From JACRBK01 sp964427955 (lineage in GTDB: Bacteria > Chloroflexota > Anaerolineae > Aggregatilineales > Aggregatilineaceae): a stretch of 27,069 nucleotides of DNA. Position numbers and translations under genes: made by a program. Positions 16,330 through 23,970 of this stretch are shown here, in pieces. The number at the start of each line of letters is the position of its first letter. Within the stretch, counting starts at the first letter, position 1. The stretch spans positions 1 to 27,069 of the forward strand of contig CAYRWY010000026.1 in assembly GCA_964427955.1 (NCBI GenBank), in the 5' to 3' direction. The notes beneath the pieces are model-generated. The model saw only the letters and a program-made list of their open reading frames with translations, was not told the origin of the DNA and did no database searches.

Positions 16330-16632
16330 TAGGGATGCGCTCACCGGATCCCCTACGTGACGAAAAGCGGCCACGACCATCCCAGAGCTAAAGGCCAGCA
16401 GCACCATCGAGAGCGTAAACCCATTCAACTCGGCAGCCGTGCCCGACGAAAGTCGGTTGAAGCCGACGCCATCACCATGCCGAATTCCGCGATCAGCGCC
16501 ACGATGAACAGCGCCGTGTGCACGGTGGCGTACGCGACCACTACCGTGAGCCGGGTCCCTAATTCCATCCAGTTGTAGACCTGGCGCATAATGGGCTGAC
16601 CACAGGTTGCGGTTACGGTTGAAAGTGCCCAT
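16330..16632 (-). pseudogene. Possible frameshifted small membrane-protein gene
   Basis: On the minus strand GGAGG (16643-16639) lies six bases before ATG 16632. That frame soon becomes Arg/His/Gly-rich. A second frame carries a 54-codon ORF (16589 to 16425) starting MRQVYNWMELGTRLTVVVAY with a clear transmembrane stretch. The first frame then regains a membrane-like stretch (LNGFTLSMVLLAFSSGMVVA, near 16360-16425). The pattern suggests one small membrane protein split by two frameshifts, real or from sequencing. I do not recognise the family. The remaining 16633-16873 contains no other feature except the promoter-like element of the next gene. Confidence 0.3.
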
Positions 16633-16830
16633 ACCAGACCTCCTCTGCATTCTTGATACTACCAGCATAGGCGGTGGTTTTTTCAGCGAGAGTGCAGTCT
16701 TGCCTCGAGCCGGTTGCAGCTTGTGGCAGGGTCGCAACATAGTCCGCGCTGGATATGCAGAATGGGATAACTTGCGTTAAGATTTCTCACGTTTTGCCGT
16801 TTTTAAGGTTCCGGATGCGCGACACCATGT

Positions 16831-16836
16831 TATACT
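16831..16836 (+). promoter_or_regulatory. Possible -10 box upstream of the ClC gene
   Basis: TATACT lies 37 bases before ATG 16874, but no convincing -35 is present 17 bp upstream. It is the best candidate for the promoter of the ClC-permease-Usp operon. Confidence 0.3.
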
Positions 16837-16873
16837 CTGACCACGTTGGATCGAGAAGTCAGTCAGTTAAGAG

Positions 16874-18970
16874 ATGATCGTAAAACTCAATCATGCTTTC
16901 GCCCATGCGGCGCGTCAGTGGGTACAGCCTGTTTCAAGCCGTATCACCCATCTCTCCAGAACGTTTTCTTGGACTCTGCCTTATCCCCATTTTTCTGAAA
17001 GCTCCACTCTGATCACCCTGGCGCTCAGTGTAGGTCTGACCAGCGGAATCGGCGTCTGGCTCTATCGCAGCGGCATTGATCTCTTCGAGCGCATCTTTCG
17101 GAAAACCCTGGCCGACCAGGTCCTGCACCCCTGGCTCGGACCGTTTGGAATCGTGGTCACGCTGGCCGCCGTCGGGCTGCTGGTGGGTTGGATGATGCAG
17201 CGTTTCGTCGGCGAAGAACGCCATCATGGCGTGGCGGGGATCATGGAGTCAGTCGCCCTGGGCGGGGGCAGACTGCGCTACCGGCAGATGCCCTTCAAAG
17301 CCCTGGCGTCGGCCCTGTCGTTGGGCGCTGGCGCGTCACTGGGGCCAGAAGACCCCAGCGTGCAGATCGGGGCCAACCTGGGCTCCCTGTTTGGACAACG
17401 CCTTCATTTGTCGGAAGAACGCGTGCGGCTGCTGGTCGGGGCCGGATCGGCCAGCGCCATCGCGGCAGCTTTCAAAGCGCCCATCGCCGGGGTATTTTTC
17501 GCGCTGGAAGTGATTCTCAACGGCGAATTCACGACGGCGTCGTTTGGCATCGTCGTCCTGGCCGCCGTGGTTTCCTCGGTTTTTACGCAAGCGGTGGAAA
17601 CGGGCGGGGCTGAGATGGGCCTGCTCAATTACACGCTGGGCAGTCCGCTGGAGATCCCGTTTTACGTGTTATTGGGATTCGTCCTCGGCCCGATCGCGGC
17701 GCTCTTCATCCGCGCGGTCTACTGGCAGCACGACTGGTGGCACCATCACGTCCAGCTATCCCGACCTTTCAAGACCGCCCTGGCGGGTGGATTGGTAGGG
17801 ATCGTGGCGATGGCCCTGCCCGACATCATGGGCACCGGACGAGAGACCATGAACGTGGTCTTGAATGGTAAAGATGCCAGGTACACCCTGGCGCTGCTGC
17901 TGGTTTTGGGCGCCGCCAAGCTGCTCGCCACGACGGTGAGCATGGGCGGCGGCTTTGTCGGTGGGGTGTTTGCCCCCAGCCTGTTCGTGGGCACAATGTT
18001 GGGCGGCGCGTTTGGCCGGGCCGTGAGTCTCATCGGGCAAACGGGCGCCACCGGCGATCCCCAGTCCTACGCCATCGCAGGCATGGCGGCCATGATGGCC
18101 GGGGTCGTGCGCGCTCCGATCACCGCCGTGCTGTTGGTTTTCGAACTGACCAACGATTACCGGCTGATTCTGCCCATCATGCTGACCTCGGTCATCTGTG
18201 TCTATGTGGCCGAGCGGATTGAACCCCTGGGCATCTATTCGTTGGGACTGATGCGTAAGGGCGTCAGACTGCCTCAGGGCCGGGATGTGGATGTCATGCA
18301 AAGTATCAGCGTCGCCGAGACGATGACCTCGCCCGCGCCCACCATCCCCGAAACGGCAACCCTGCTCGATCTGCGCGACAGCCTGCGTCATCACAACATC
18401 CGATCGTTGTGCGTGGTAGATCAGGCCGGGCTGCTGGTCGGCGTGGTCACCCTGGCCGACCTCCAGAAAGCCTATGAATCCGGCAACGGTAAGGATCTGA
18501 CCGTAGCCGACATCTGCACACGCGACATCGTCACGGCCAACCCGGACGATTTGCTCTGGAAGGCTATTCGCAGCATGGGCACGCGCAACATCGGACGACT
18601 GCCGGTCATCCGGCCCGGCACTCATGAACTGGTCGGGATTCTCAGCCGCCAGGATGTGCTGCACGCCTACAACATGGCGATTGCCCGCAAACGCAAAGAA
18701 CAACAACTGGCCGAGCAGATCCGTTTACACACGCTGACCGGTGCTCATGTATTCGAAATGCCGGTAGCCGCTGATGCCCCGGTAGTGCGCAAACACATTC
18801 ACGAAGTCGCGTGGCCCCTCGAGTCGGTCATTGCCGCGGTTCGACGAGGAGATCGCCTGGTCGTACCGCACGGAGAAACCGAGCTGCGCGCGGGCGACCG
18901 GCTGACGATTGTCGCCGCCCCCGAAACCGAAAAGGAATTGATCGCCCTGTTAGGGCGGGCCTCACTTTAA
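16874..18970 (+). CDS. ClC family chloride channel/antiporter with CBS pair and TrkA-C domain
   Basis: The 698-residue protein has a ClC membrane domain (about 50-450), two CBS domains (about 475-600) and a C-terminal TrkA-C-like domain (about 615-695). ClC selectivity motifs are visible: GAGASLGPEDPSVQIG with the gating glutamate kept, GSASAIAAAFKAPIAGVFFALE, and GGGFVGGVFAPSLF. The position matching the internal proton glutamate (E203 of E. coli ClC) appears to be valine, in FFALEVIL, which is common in CBS-bearing prokaryotic members and leaves channel versus exchanger open. The CBS and TrkA-C parts suggest gating by nucleotides. No clear Shine-Dalgarno precedes the ATG. It is the first gene of an operon with an anion/cation permease and a UspA protein. 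Confidence 0.93.
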   Translation: MIVKLNHAFAHAARQWVQPVSSRITHLSRTFSWTLPYPHFSESSTLITLALSVGLTSGIGVWLYRSGIDLFERIFRKTLADQVLHPWLGPFGIVVTLAAVGLLVGWMMQRFVGEERHHGVAGIMESVALGGGRLRYRQMPFKALASALSLGAGASLGPEDPSVQIGANLGSLFGQRLHLSEERVRLLVGAGSASAIAAAFKAPIAGVFFALEVILNGEFTTASFGIVVLAAVVSSVFTQAVETGGAEMGLLNYTLGSPLEIPFYVLLGFVLGPIAALFIRAVYWQHDWWHHHVQLSRPFKTALAGGLVGIVAMALPDIMGTGRETMNVVLNGKDARYTLALLLVLGAAKLLATTVSMGGGFVGGVFAPSLFVGTMLGGAFGRAVSLIGQTGATGDPQSYAIAGMAAMMAGVVRAPITAVLLVFELTNDYRLILPIMLTSVICVYVAERIEPLGIYSLGLMRKGVRLPQGRDVDVMQSISVAETMTSPAPTIPETATLLDLRDSLRHHNIRSLCVVDQAGLLVGVVTLADLQKAYESGNGKDLTVADICTRDIVTANPDDLLWKAIRSMGTRNIGRLPVIRPGTHELVGILSRQDVLHAYNMAIARKRKEQQLAEQIRLHTLTGAHVFEMPVAADAPVVRKHIHEVAWPLESVIAAVRRGDRLVVPHGETELRAGDRLTIVAAPETEKELIALLGRASL

Positions 18971-18979
18971 GGAGGGTCG

Positions 18980-20704
18980 ATGCGTGCCTGGGTCTTGCGG
19001 TATGGGACTGCCCTGACGTGTCTGGTCGTCGCGATTTGGATGTGGCTTCCGAAACCTCAACCCGCCGGCGGGCAGGATGACAATTCCCCCGCAATCGTGG
19101 GGTTTCTGCTCAACGAGCTGAAACAGCCCGTCACGGAAGCGACCGTCGCGGTCTACATCGACAACGAAGAACACCCCATCGCAGAGACCCAGAGTTTCGA
19201 GAATGGGCTGTGGGAGGTTGAACTGCCGCGTCTGCCCCACTCCTCGGTACGGATCGAAGCGCAGCCCCATCATTACAAGACCTGGACCTACACGCTGAAT
19301 ATGAACGCGGACCGGGCGCATCTTCAGACCTTGATCGATGGGCAGTCTTTGAACCTGGGCGCGGTTCAGCTCAAGAACGATTACACCCTCGGTTTCTGGG
19401 TGACCACCGGCACGTTTTTAGTGGTGCTGCTGCTGATCGTTTTTGAACGGATGGCGAATGCTACCGCGGCCCTGCTTGGCACCGCCATTGTGTTCGCTTC
19501 GACCTTTCTGGGCAGCAAGTTTACCCCCGGACTCTACATCTTTGATTTTGAACGGGCGCTGACCTACATCAACTGGGAAGTGATCTTCCTGGTGTTGGGG
19601 ATGATGATCGTGATCAGCGTGATCGAGGGGACCGGCCTGTTCCAGTGGCTCGCCTTCATGTCCTACCGTTGGAGCCGCGGTCGTCCGATCATCCTCGTGA
19701 TCGTGCTGGTCATCATCACCTCCCTGGCGTCCTCTCTGCTGGATAATGTCACGACGATGCTGCTGATGGTTCCGATCACCATCGAAGTCGCCATTGCCAC
19801 CGGCCTGCCTCCGACGGCCCTGCTCATCATCGAGATCCTGGCGTCCAATATCGGCGGGACCGGGACGCTGATCGGCTCACCGTCCAACATCCTGATCGGC
19901 ATCCACGCCGGGCTGTCCTTCAATGACTTTCTGCTCGACCTGGGGTTGGGCGTTCTCATCTCGCTGATCGCGATGACCGGTTTTGTGCTCTGGTACTACC
20001 GTGAAGAGTTCAGGCGTGGCCATCAAGGCATTTCACCCCGGCTGTACGCCAAGCTGGCAGAAAACGCCACCATCAAAGACGTCACCGTTTTGCGGAAATC
20101 ACTCCTCGTTTTTGGCGTGACGCTGCTGGCCTTTGCCGCCGGGGATACGCTGAACATGGTCCCCGCCGTGACAGCCATGCTCTCCGCGACCGTCATGCTG
20201 GTATGGGTCGAGACCGATGTCGAAAAGATGTTGAGCCTGGTGGACTGGACGACCCTGGTCTTTTTCATGGCGCTGTTCATGCTGGTCGGCGCCATTCAGG
20301 AAGTGGGACTCATCGGCGCGATTGCCAGTGCTATGGGCGAGATTGTCGGGACCAGCGTCTTGAGGGGCGTCCTGGTGGTCGTCTTCGGATTCGGCCTGCT
20401 GTCGTTCCTGGTAGCCACCATCCCGCTCACCGCGTCGATGCTGCCCGTCGTGGATTATCTATCCGGCAATCTAGGCATCAGCAGCAAAGTGCTCTATTAT
20501 GGACTGGCAGTAGGAGCATCCTTTGGAGGAAATGCGCTGCTGGTTGGCGGTGAAACCAACCTGATGACCGCCGGTGTCACCGAACGCGCCGGGTATACCA
20601 TTTCGTTCAAACACTTTGCCCAGGTCGGACTGCCGGTAACGTTTCTCACGCTGGGGGTCGGCTGTGGATGGTTGTTACTCCGCTTTGTAGTTTTCGGGGG
20701 ATAA
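18980..20704 (+). CDS. SLC13/ArsB-NhaD superfamily permease with N-terminal extracytoplasmic domain
   Basis: The 574-residue protein starts with a signal/anchor helix (residues 1-22) followed by about 100 residues resembling a small beta-sandwich regulatory domain (GFLLNELKQPVTEATVAVYI...). From residue 130 on is an ion-transporter superfamily permease of about ten helices, with IGGTGTLIGSPSNILIG and the second-half GGNALLVGGETNLMTAG, the paired loops typical of ArsB/NhaD/SLC13 proteins. It would move an anion or exchange Na+ for H+; the substrate is not readable. AAGGAGG precedes the ATG by four bases, and the gene starts nine bases after ClC. The extra N-terminal domain is unusual for this family. 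Confidence 0.88.
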   Translation: MRAWVLRYGTALTCLVVAIWMWLPKPQPAGGQDDNSPAIVGFLLNELKQPVTEATVAVYIDNEEHPIAETQSFENGLWEVELPRLPHSSVRIEAQPHHYKTWTYTLNMNADRAHLQTLIDGQSLNLGAVQLKNDYTLGFWVTTGTFLVVLLLIVFERMANATAALLGTAIVFASTFLGSKFTPGLYIFDFERALTYINWEVIFLVLGMMIVISVIEGTGLFQWLAFMSYRWSRGRPIILVIVLVIITSLASSLLDNVTTMLLMVPITIEVAIATGLPPTALLIIEILASNIGGTGTLIGSPSNILIGIHAGLSFNDFLLDLGLGVLISLIAMTGFVLWYYREEFRRGHQGISPRLYAKLAENATIKDVTVLRKSLLVFGVTLLAFAAGDTLNMVPAVTAMLSATVMLVWVETDVEKMLSLVDWTTLVFFMALFMLVGAIQEVGLIGAIASAMGEIVGTSVLRGVLVVVFGFGLLSFLVATIPLTASMLPVVDYLSGNLGISSKVLYYGLAVGASFGGNALLVGGETNLMTAGVTERAGYTISFKHFAQVGLPVTFLTLGVGCGWLLLRFVVFGG

Positions 20705-20705
20705 A

Positions 20706-21128
20706 ATGGACGTCATCTTATGTGCGACGCGGGGCGGAGAAGCCAGTCTTCAAACTCAGCGTCGGGCGATAGAAATCGCTAAAGAACGAGGGGCCAAACT
20801 CATCTTCATCTTTGTGGCCGATGTGCGCTTTTTAGAACACTACACGGCTCCTTACGTTCCCGCCATGGCCGACGAGATGAAACACCTGGGTGAATTTCTG
20901 CTGCTGGTCGCCCAAGAGCGGGCCGAACAGGCCGGGGTCGAAGCGGATTACACGGTCCGGCGAGGAGAACTTGAACCGGCCCTGATCGAAGCGGCGAAAG
21001 AGTACGGCGCCTCCCTCATCATCTTGGGGCGTCCGGGTGATGAGAACGTCACCACCCTGGAATATCTGGAGGAGAAACTTTGCCCGGCCTTACAGGCGGC
21101 GACGGGCATCAAAACCATTCTGGTTTAA
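20706..21128 (+). CDS. Universal stress protein UspA family
   Basis: The 140-residue protein has the single Usp fold: MDVILCATRGGEASLQTQRRA start, middle GVEADYTVRRGELEPALIEAAKEYGASLIILGRPG, and a C-terminal beta strand KTILV. The nucleotide motif usual in ATP-binding members (G-x2-G-x9-G-S/T) is not complete after LGRPG, so ATP binding is uncertain. It starts one base after the permease stop, with GGGGGA upstream, and probably regulates or senses for the ClC/permease pair. Usp proteins often accompany transporters in this way. Confidence 0.88.
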   Translation: MDVILCATRGGEASLQTQRRAIEIAKERGAKLIFIFVADVRFLEHYTAPYVPAMADEMKHLGEFLLLVAQERAEQAGVEADYTVRRGELEPALIEAAKEYGASLIILGRPGDENVTTLEYLEEKLCPALQAATGIKTILV

Positions 21129-21341
21129 CTATCTGACCCTGCCAGTGGCACTGCCCCCCTTCCGTACGGACTGATCGCCCCTCATCGGATCGAATTAACC
21201 CCTGCCGCATCTCCATTTTTGCACAAGACGAGCTTAAGGCGTTCTTCCACCTTTTCCCATCCGTCATGTGGTATAACCCGATTAGGTAATTCTATTATCC
21301 TTACTAGGCAGGGCATCTGCCTGTACGGAATGAGGTGCAAC

Positions 21342-22463
21342 ATGACTTACGGGAAAGAACTCGACATCTGTGTGATCGGAGCCGGTCATGGTGGTAAAGC
21401 TATGGCTGCCGACCTGGCTGTGCGTGATTATGCGGTTCGCCTGTACAATCGCACCTACGAAAACGTGGAAACCATTGCCGTCCGCGGCGGGATCGAGATC
21501 ACCTTTGAAGATGGGCGGCAAGACGTTGGATACCTGAAATGTGTCACCAGCGACATGGCTGAAGCAATCGACGGCGCCCAACTCATCATGGTGGTCTTAC
21601 CCGCCTCGGCCCACCGCGATATCGCCCTGAGCTGCGCGCCGCATCTCACAGACGGCCAGGTGATCGTCTTGAATCCAGGGCGCACCGGAGGAGCGTTCGA
21701 ATTCCGGCAGGTGCTCCTCGAAGCCGGGTGTACCGCCGACGTCACGATTGCCGAAGCCGAGACGTTTCTCTTCGCCAGCCGCAGCATGGGCCCGGCTGAG
21801 GCCCAAATCTTTCGTCGCAAGAACACGCTTCCGCTCGCCGCCCTGCCCGCCACGCGCACCCAAGAGGCGCTGAGCATGGTGCGAGAGGTCTATCCGCAGT
21901 TCATCGCCGCGAAAAATGTGCTCTACACCAGCCTCAACAACATGGGGGCGATCTTTCACCCGGCCCTCACCCTGTTGAATGCCGGGTGGATTGAGGCCAC
22001 GAGCGGTGACTTTGAGTTCTATATCGACGGGGTCACTCCCACGATTGGCCGCGTCCTGGACCGTCTGGACCGCGAACGGGTGACGGTCGCCACCGCCCTG
22101 GGGATACGGGCCCAGACGGCTAAGGAGTGGCTGGCGCGAGCCTACTCGGCGCACGGCGATACGCTGCAAGAAGCCATTCACGCCAATCCAGGTTACCGGG
22201 GCATCAAGGCGCCGCGCGTGCTGCGGCACCGCTACATTTTCGAAGATGTGCCTTACAGTCTGGTGCCCATTGCGGAACTCGGACACCGCTTTGGCGTCGA
22301 CGTGGTCGGGATGGAGGCTCTCACCCAGTTGGCGTGCGTCATGCATGGTACCGACTATCGTCACCGGGGACGCACCCTCAAACGCATGGGGTTGGAAGGA
22401 TTGTCCGTCACCGAGATCACTCACCTGGCCGAGACCGGTGAGGTTGAGCCAACCGGGTTGTAA
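21342..22463 (+). CDS. NAD/NADP octopine/nopaline dehydrogenase family protein
   Basis: The 373-residue protein has an N-terminal Rossmann domain (IGAGHGGKAMAADL, residues about 12-25) and an octopine dehydrogenase C-terminal domain with the motif LNNMGAIFHPALTLLNAGW, in which H206 is the likely catalytic histidine. Family members reductively condense an amino acid with a 2-oxo acid to an opine, or oxidise the product, in the cytoplasm. ATG 21342 is chosen for the GAGG six bases upstream; a longer reading from 21219 has no homology-like content. It is followed ten bases later by asparagine synthetase and then a B12 enzyme, an unusual set that suggests an amino-acid-derived metabolite. The substrates are unknown. 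Confidence 0.88.
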   Translation: MTYGKELDICVIGAGHGGKAMAADLAVRDYAVRLYNRTYENVETIAVRGGIEITFEDGRQDVGYLKCVTSDMAEAIDGAQLIMVVLPASAHRDIALSCAPHLTDGQVIVLNPGRTGGAFEFRQVLLEAGCTADVTIAEAETFLFASRSMGPAEAQIFRRKNTLPLAALPATRTQEALSMVREVYPQFIAAKNVLYTSLNNMGAIFHPALTLLNAGWIEATSGDFEFYIDGVTPTIGRVLDRLDRERVTVATALGIRAQTAKEWLARAYSAHGDTLQEAIHANPGYRGIKAPRVLRHRYIFEDVPYSLVPIAELGHRFGVDVVGMEALTQLACVMHGTDYRHRGRTLKRMGLEGLSVTEITHLAETGEVEPTGL

Positions 22464-22473
22464 GGGGGAGAAT

Positions 22474-23961
22474 ATGTGTGGAATTGCCGGAGTTCTCGGT
22501 TCCTATGGGCCAGAGCTGGATCATGCTCTGGACAAAATGGCCCATCGCGGTCCCGATGGCCGCGCCGTTCAACAGAGGCCGCGTGGATCACTGGGCCACG
22601 CGCGCCTGTCCATTGTCGACCTGGACGGGGGACAGCAACCGATGAGTGACCCCACTGGAACCCGGTGGCTGGTGTGCAATGGAGAAATCTACAATCACCG
22701 CGCCTTGCGGGCCAGATACCCCTATCCCTTCAAGACGCAATCAGACAACGAAGCCATCCTGGCCATTTATGAACACGAGGGGATCGAAGGTATCTCCCAA
22801 CTGGATGGCATGTTTGCCTTGGCGTTGTTGGATGATGATGAACTGATTCTGGCCCGCGATCCGCTGGGCATCAAGCCGCTGTACTATGGGTGGAAAAACG
22901 GAACCCTGTATTTCGCATCGGAGATCAAGGCACTGCAAAACGCGGTCGAGCAGGTTCTAGAATTCCCCCCCGGCCATTGGTACAGCAGCGCCACGAATAC
23001 TGCCGTGCCGTACTACAACCTGGCCACGGCTGCCGAAACGGCGCATCAGGATGCATCTCCGACCCCAGCCGACCTTCGCGAGTGTCTTCACGCTGCCGTT
23101 CATAAGCGTTTGATGGCGGATGTGCCCCTGGGGGTATTTCTCAGCGGCGGCCTGGACAGCAGCATCATCACGGCGATGGTACGGCAGGAATTAGGGGACG
23201 TTCACTCCTTTGCCGTCGGGGTGGCGAACAGCGCCGACCTGGAATTCGCGCGTCAAGCGGCTCGCCACCTGAAAACCCAGCACCATGAATATGTCTACAC
23301 GCCCCTGGAAATGCTCGCCGTGCTGCCCGACGTGATCTACTACCTCGAATCGTTTGATCCGGCCCTGGTGCGGAGCGCCGTGGCGAACTATTTCCTGGCC
23401 CGGTTGGCCAGCCAGTACGTCACGGTCGTCTTGTCCGGCGAAGGCGCCGACGAACTCTACGCCGGGTACGATTATCTCAAGCAGTTCAGCGTGGGCGACG
23501 ATCTGCATCGCGAGTTGGTCGAAACCACGGGGGAGCTTCACAACCGGAACTTACAACGCCTGGATCGTATGACCATGGCGCATGGTCTGGAAGGGCGGGT
23601 GCCCTTCCTGGACGTGAAGTTCGTCGAGCTTTCTTTCGCCGTGCCCGCCGCTCAAAAAGTCAGCGGATTTCCGACGATCCAAAAGTGGATTCTGCGCAAA
23701 GCCTTTGAAGACTTGCTGCCCGCCGAGATTGTCTACCGCACCAAACGGAAGTTCGCCGAAGGAGCGGGATCAGCCCTGACCTTTGAACTGATCGCCAACG
23801 ATCTTATCGACGATACCCAGTTCGCGGCGGAGACAGGCCAGGTTTTCGAAGAGACCGGCTTCCACATCCAGACGAAAGAAGAGCTGTACTACTATCGCAT
23901 TTTCCGGCGCTTTTTCGAGGCCCGGGTCACGACCCTGGTTGGGCGCAGCCGCAGTTTATAG
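22474..23961 (+). CDS. asnB: Asparagine synthase, glutamine-hydrolysing
   Basis: The 495-residue protein begins MCGIAGVLGSYG, so Cys2 becomes the N-terminal nucleophile of the glutaminase domain after Met removal; the HRGPDG and NGEIYNH loops of that domain are present. The synthetase domain has the ATP pyrophosphatase loop SGGLDSS (224-230) and LSGEGADELYAGY. The reaction is aspartate plus glutamine plus ATP to asparagine, or amidation of another carboxylate. GGGGGAG sits just before the ATG. Its place between an opine dehydrogenase-like gene and a B12 enzyme suggests that its real acceptor might be a product of that pathway and not free aspartate. This is inference; ordinary asparagine synthesis is equally possible. 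Confidence 0.93.
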   Translation: MCGIAGVLGSYGPELDHALDKMAHRGPDGRAVQQRPRGSLGHARLSIVDLDGGQQPMSDPTGTRWLVCNGEIYNHRALRARYPYPFKTQSDNEAILAIYEHEGIEGISQLDGMFALALLDDDELILARDPLGIKPLYYGWKNGTLYFASEIKALQNAVEQVLEFPPGHWYSSATNTAVPYYNLATAAETAHQDASPTPADLRECLHAAVHKRLMADVPLGVFLSGGLDSSIITAMVRQELGDVHSFAVGVANSADLEFARQAARHLKTQHHEYVYTPLEMLAVLPDVIYYLESFDPALVRSAVANYFLARLASQYVTVVLSGEGADELYAGYDYLKQFSVGDDLHRELVETTGELHNRNLQRLDRMTMAHGLEGRVPFLDVKFVELSFAVPAAQKVSGFPTIQKWILRKAFEDLLPAEIVYRTKRKFAEGAGSALTFELIANDLIDDTQFAAETGQVFEETGFHIQTKEELYYYRIFRRFFEARVTTLVGRSRSL

Positions 23962-23970
23962 GAACCTTCT

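Noticed and set aside
17756..18706. 316-codon minus-strand open frame
   Set aside because: Antisense to the ClC gene and rich in His/Gln/Gly without a recognisable domain.
21219..21341. Longer N-terminus for the opine dehydrogenase-like protein
   Set aside because: The added residues do not resemble the family, and GAGG precedes ATG 21342; the Rossmann motif then falls at the normal distance.
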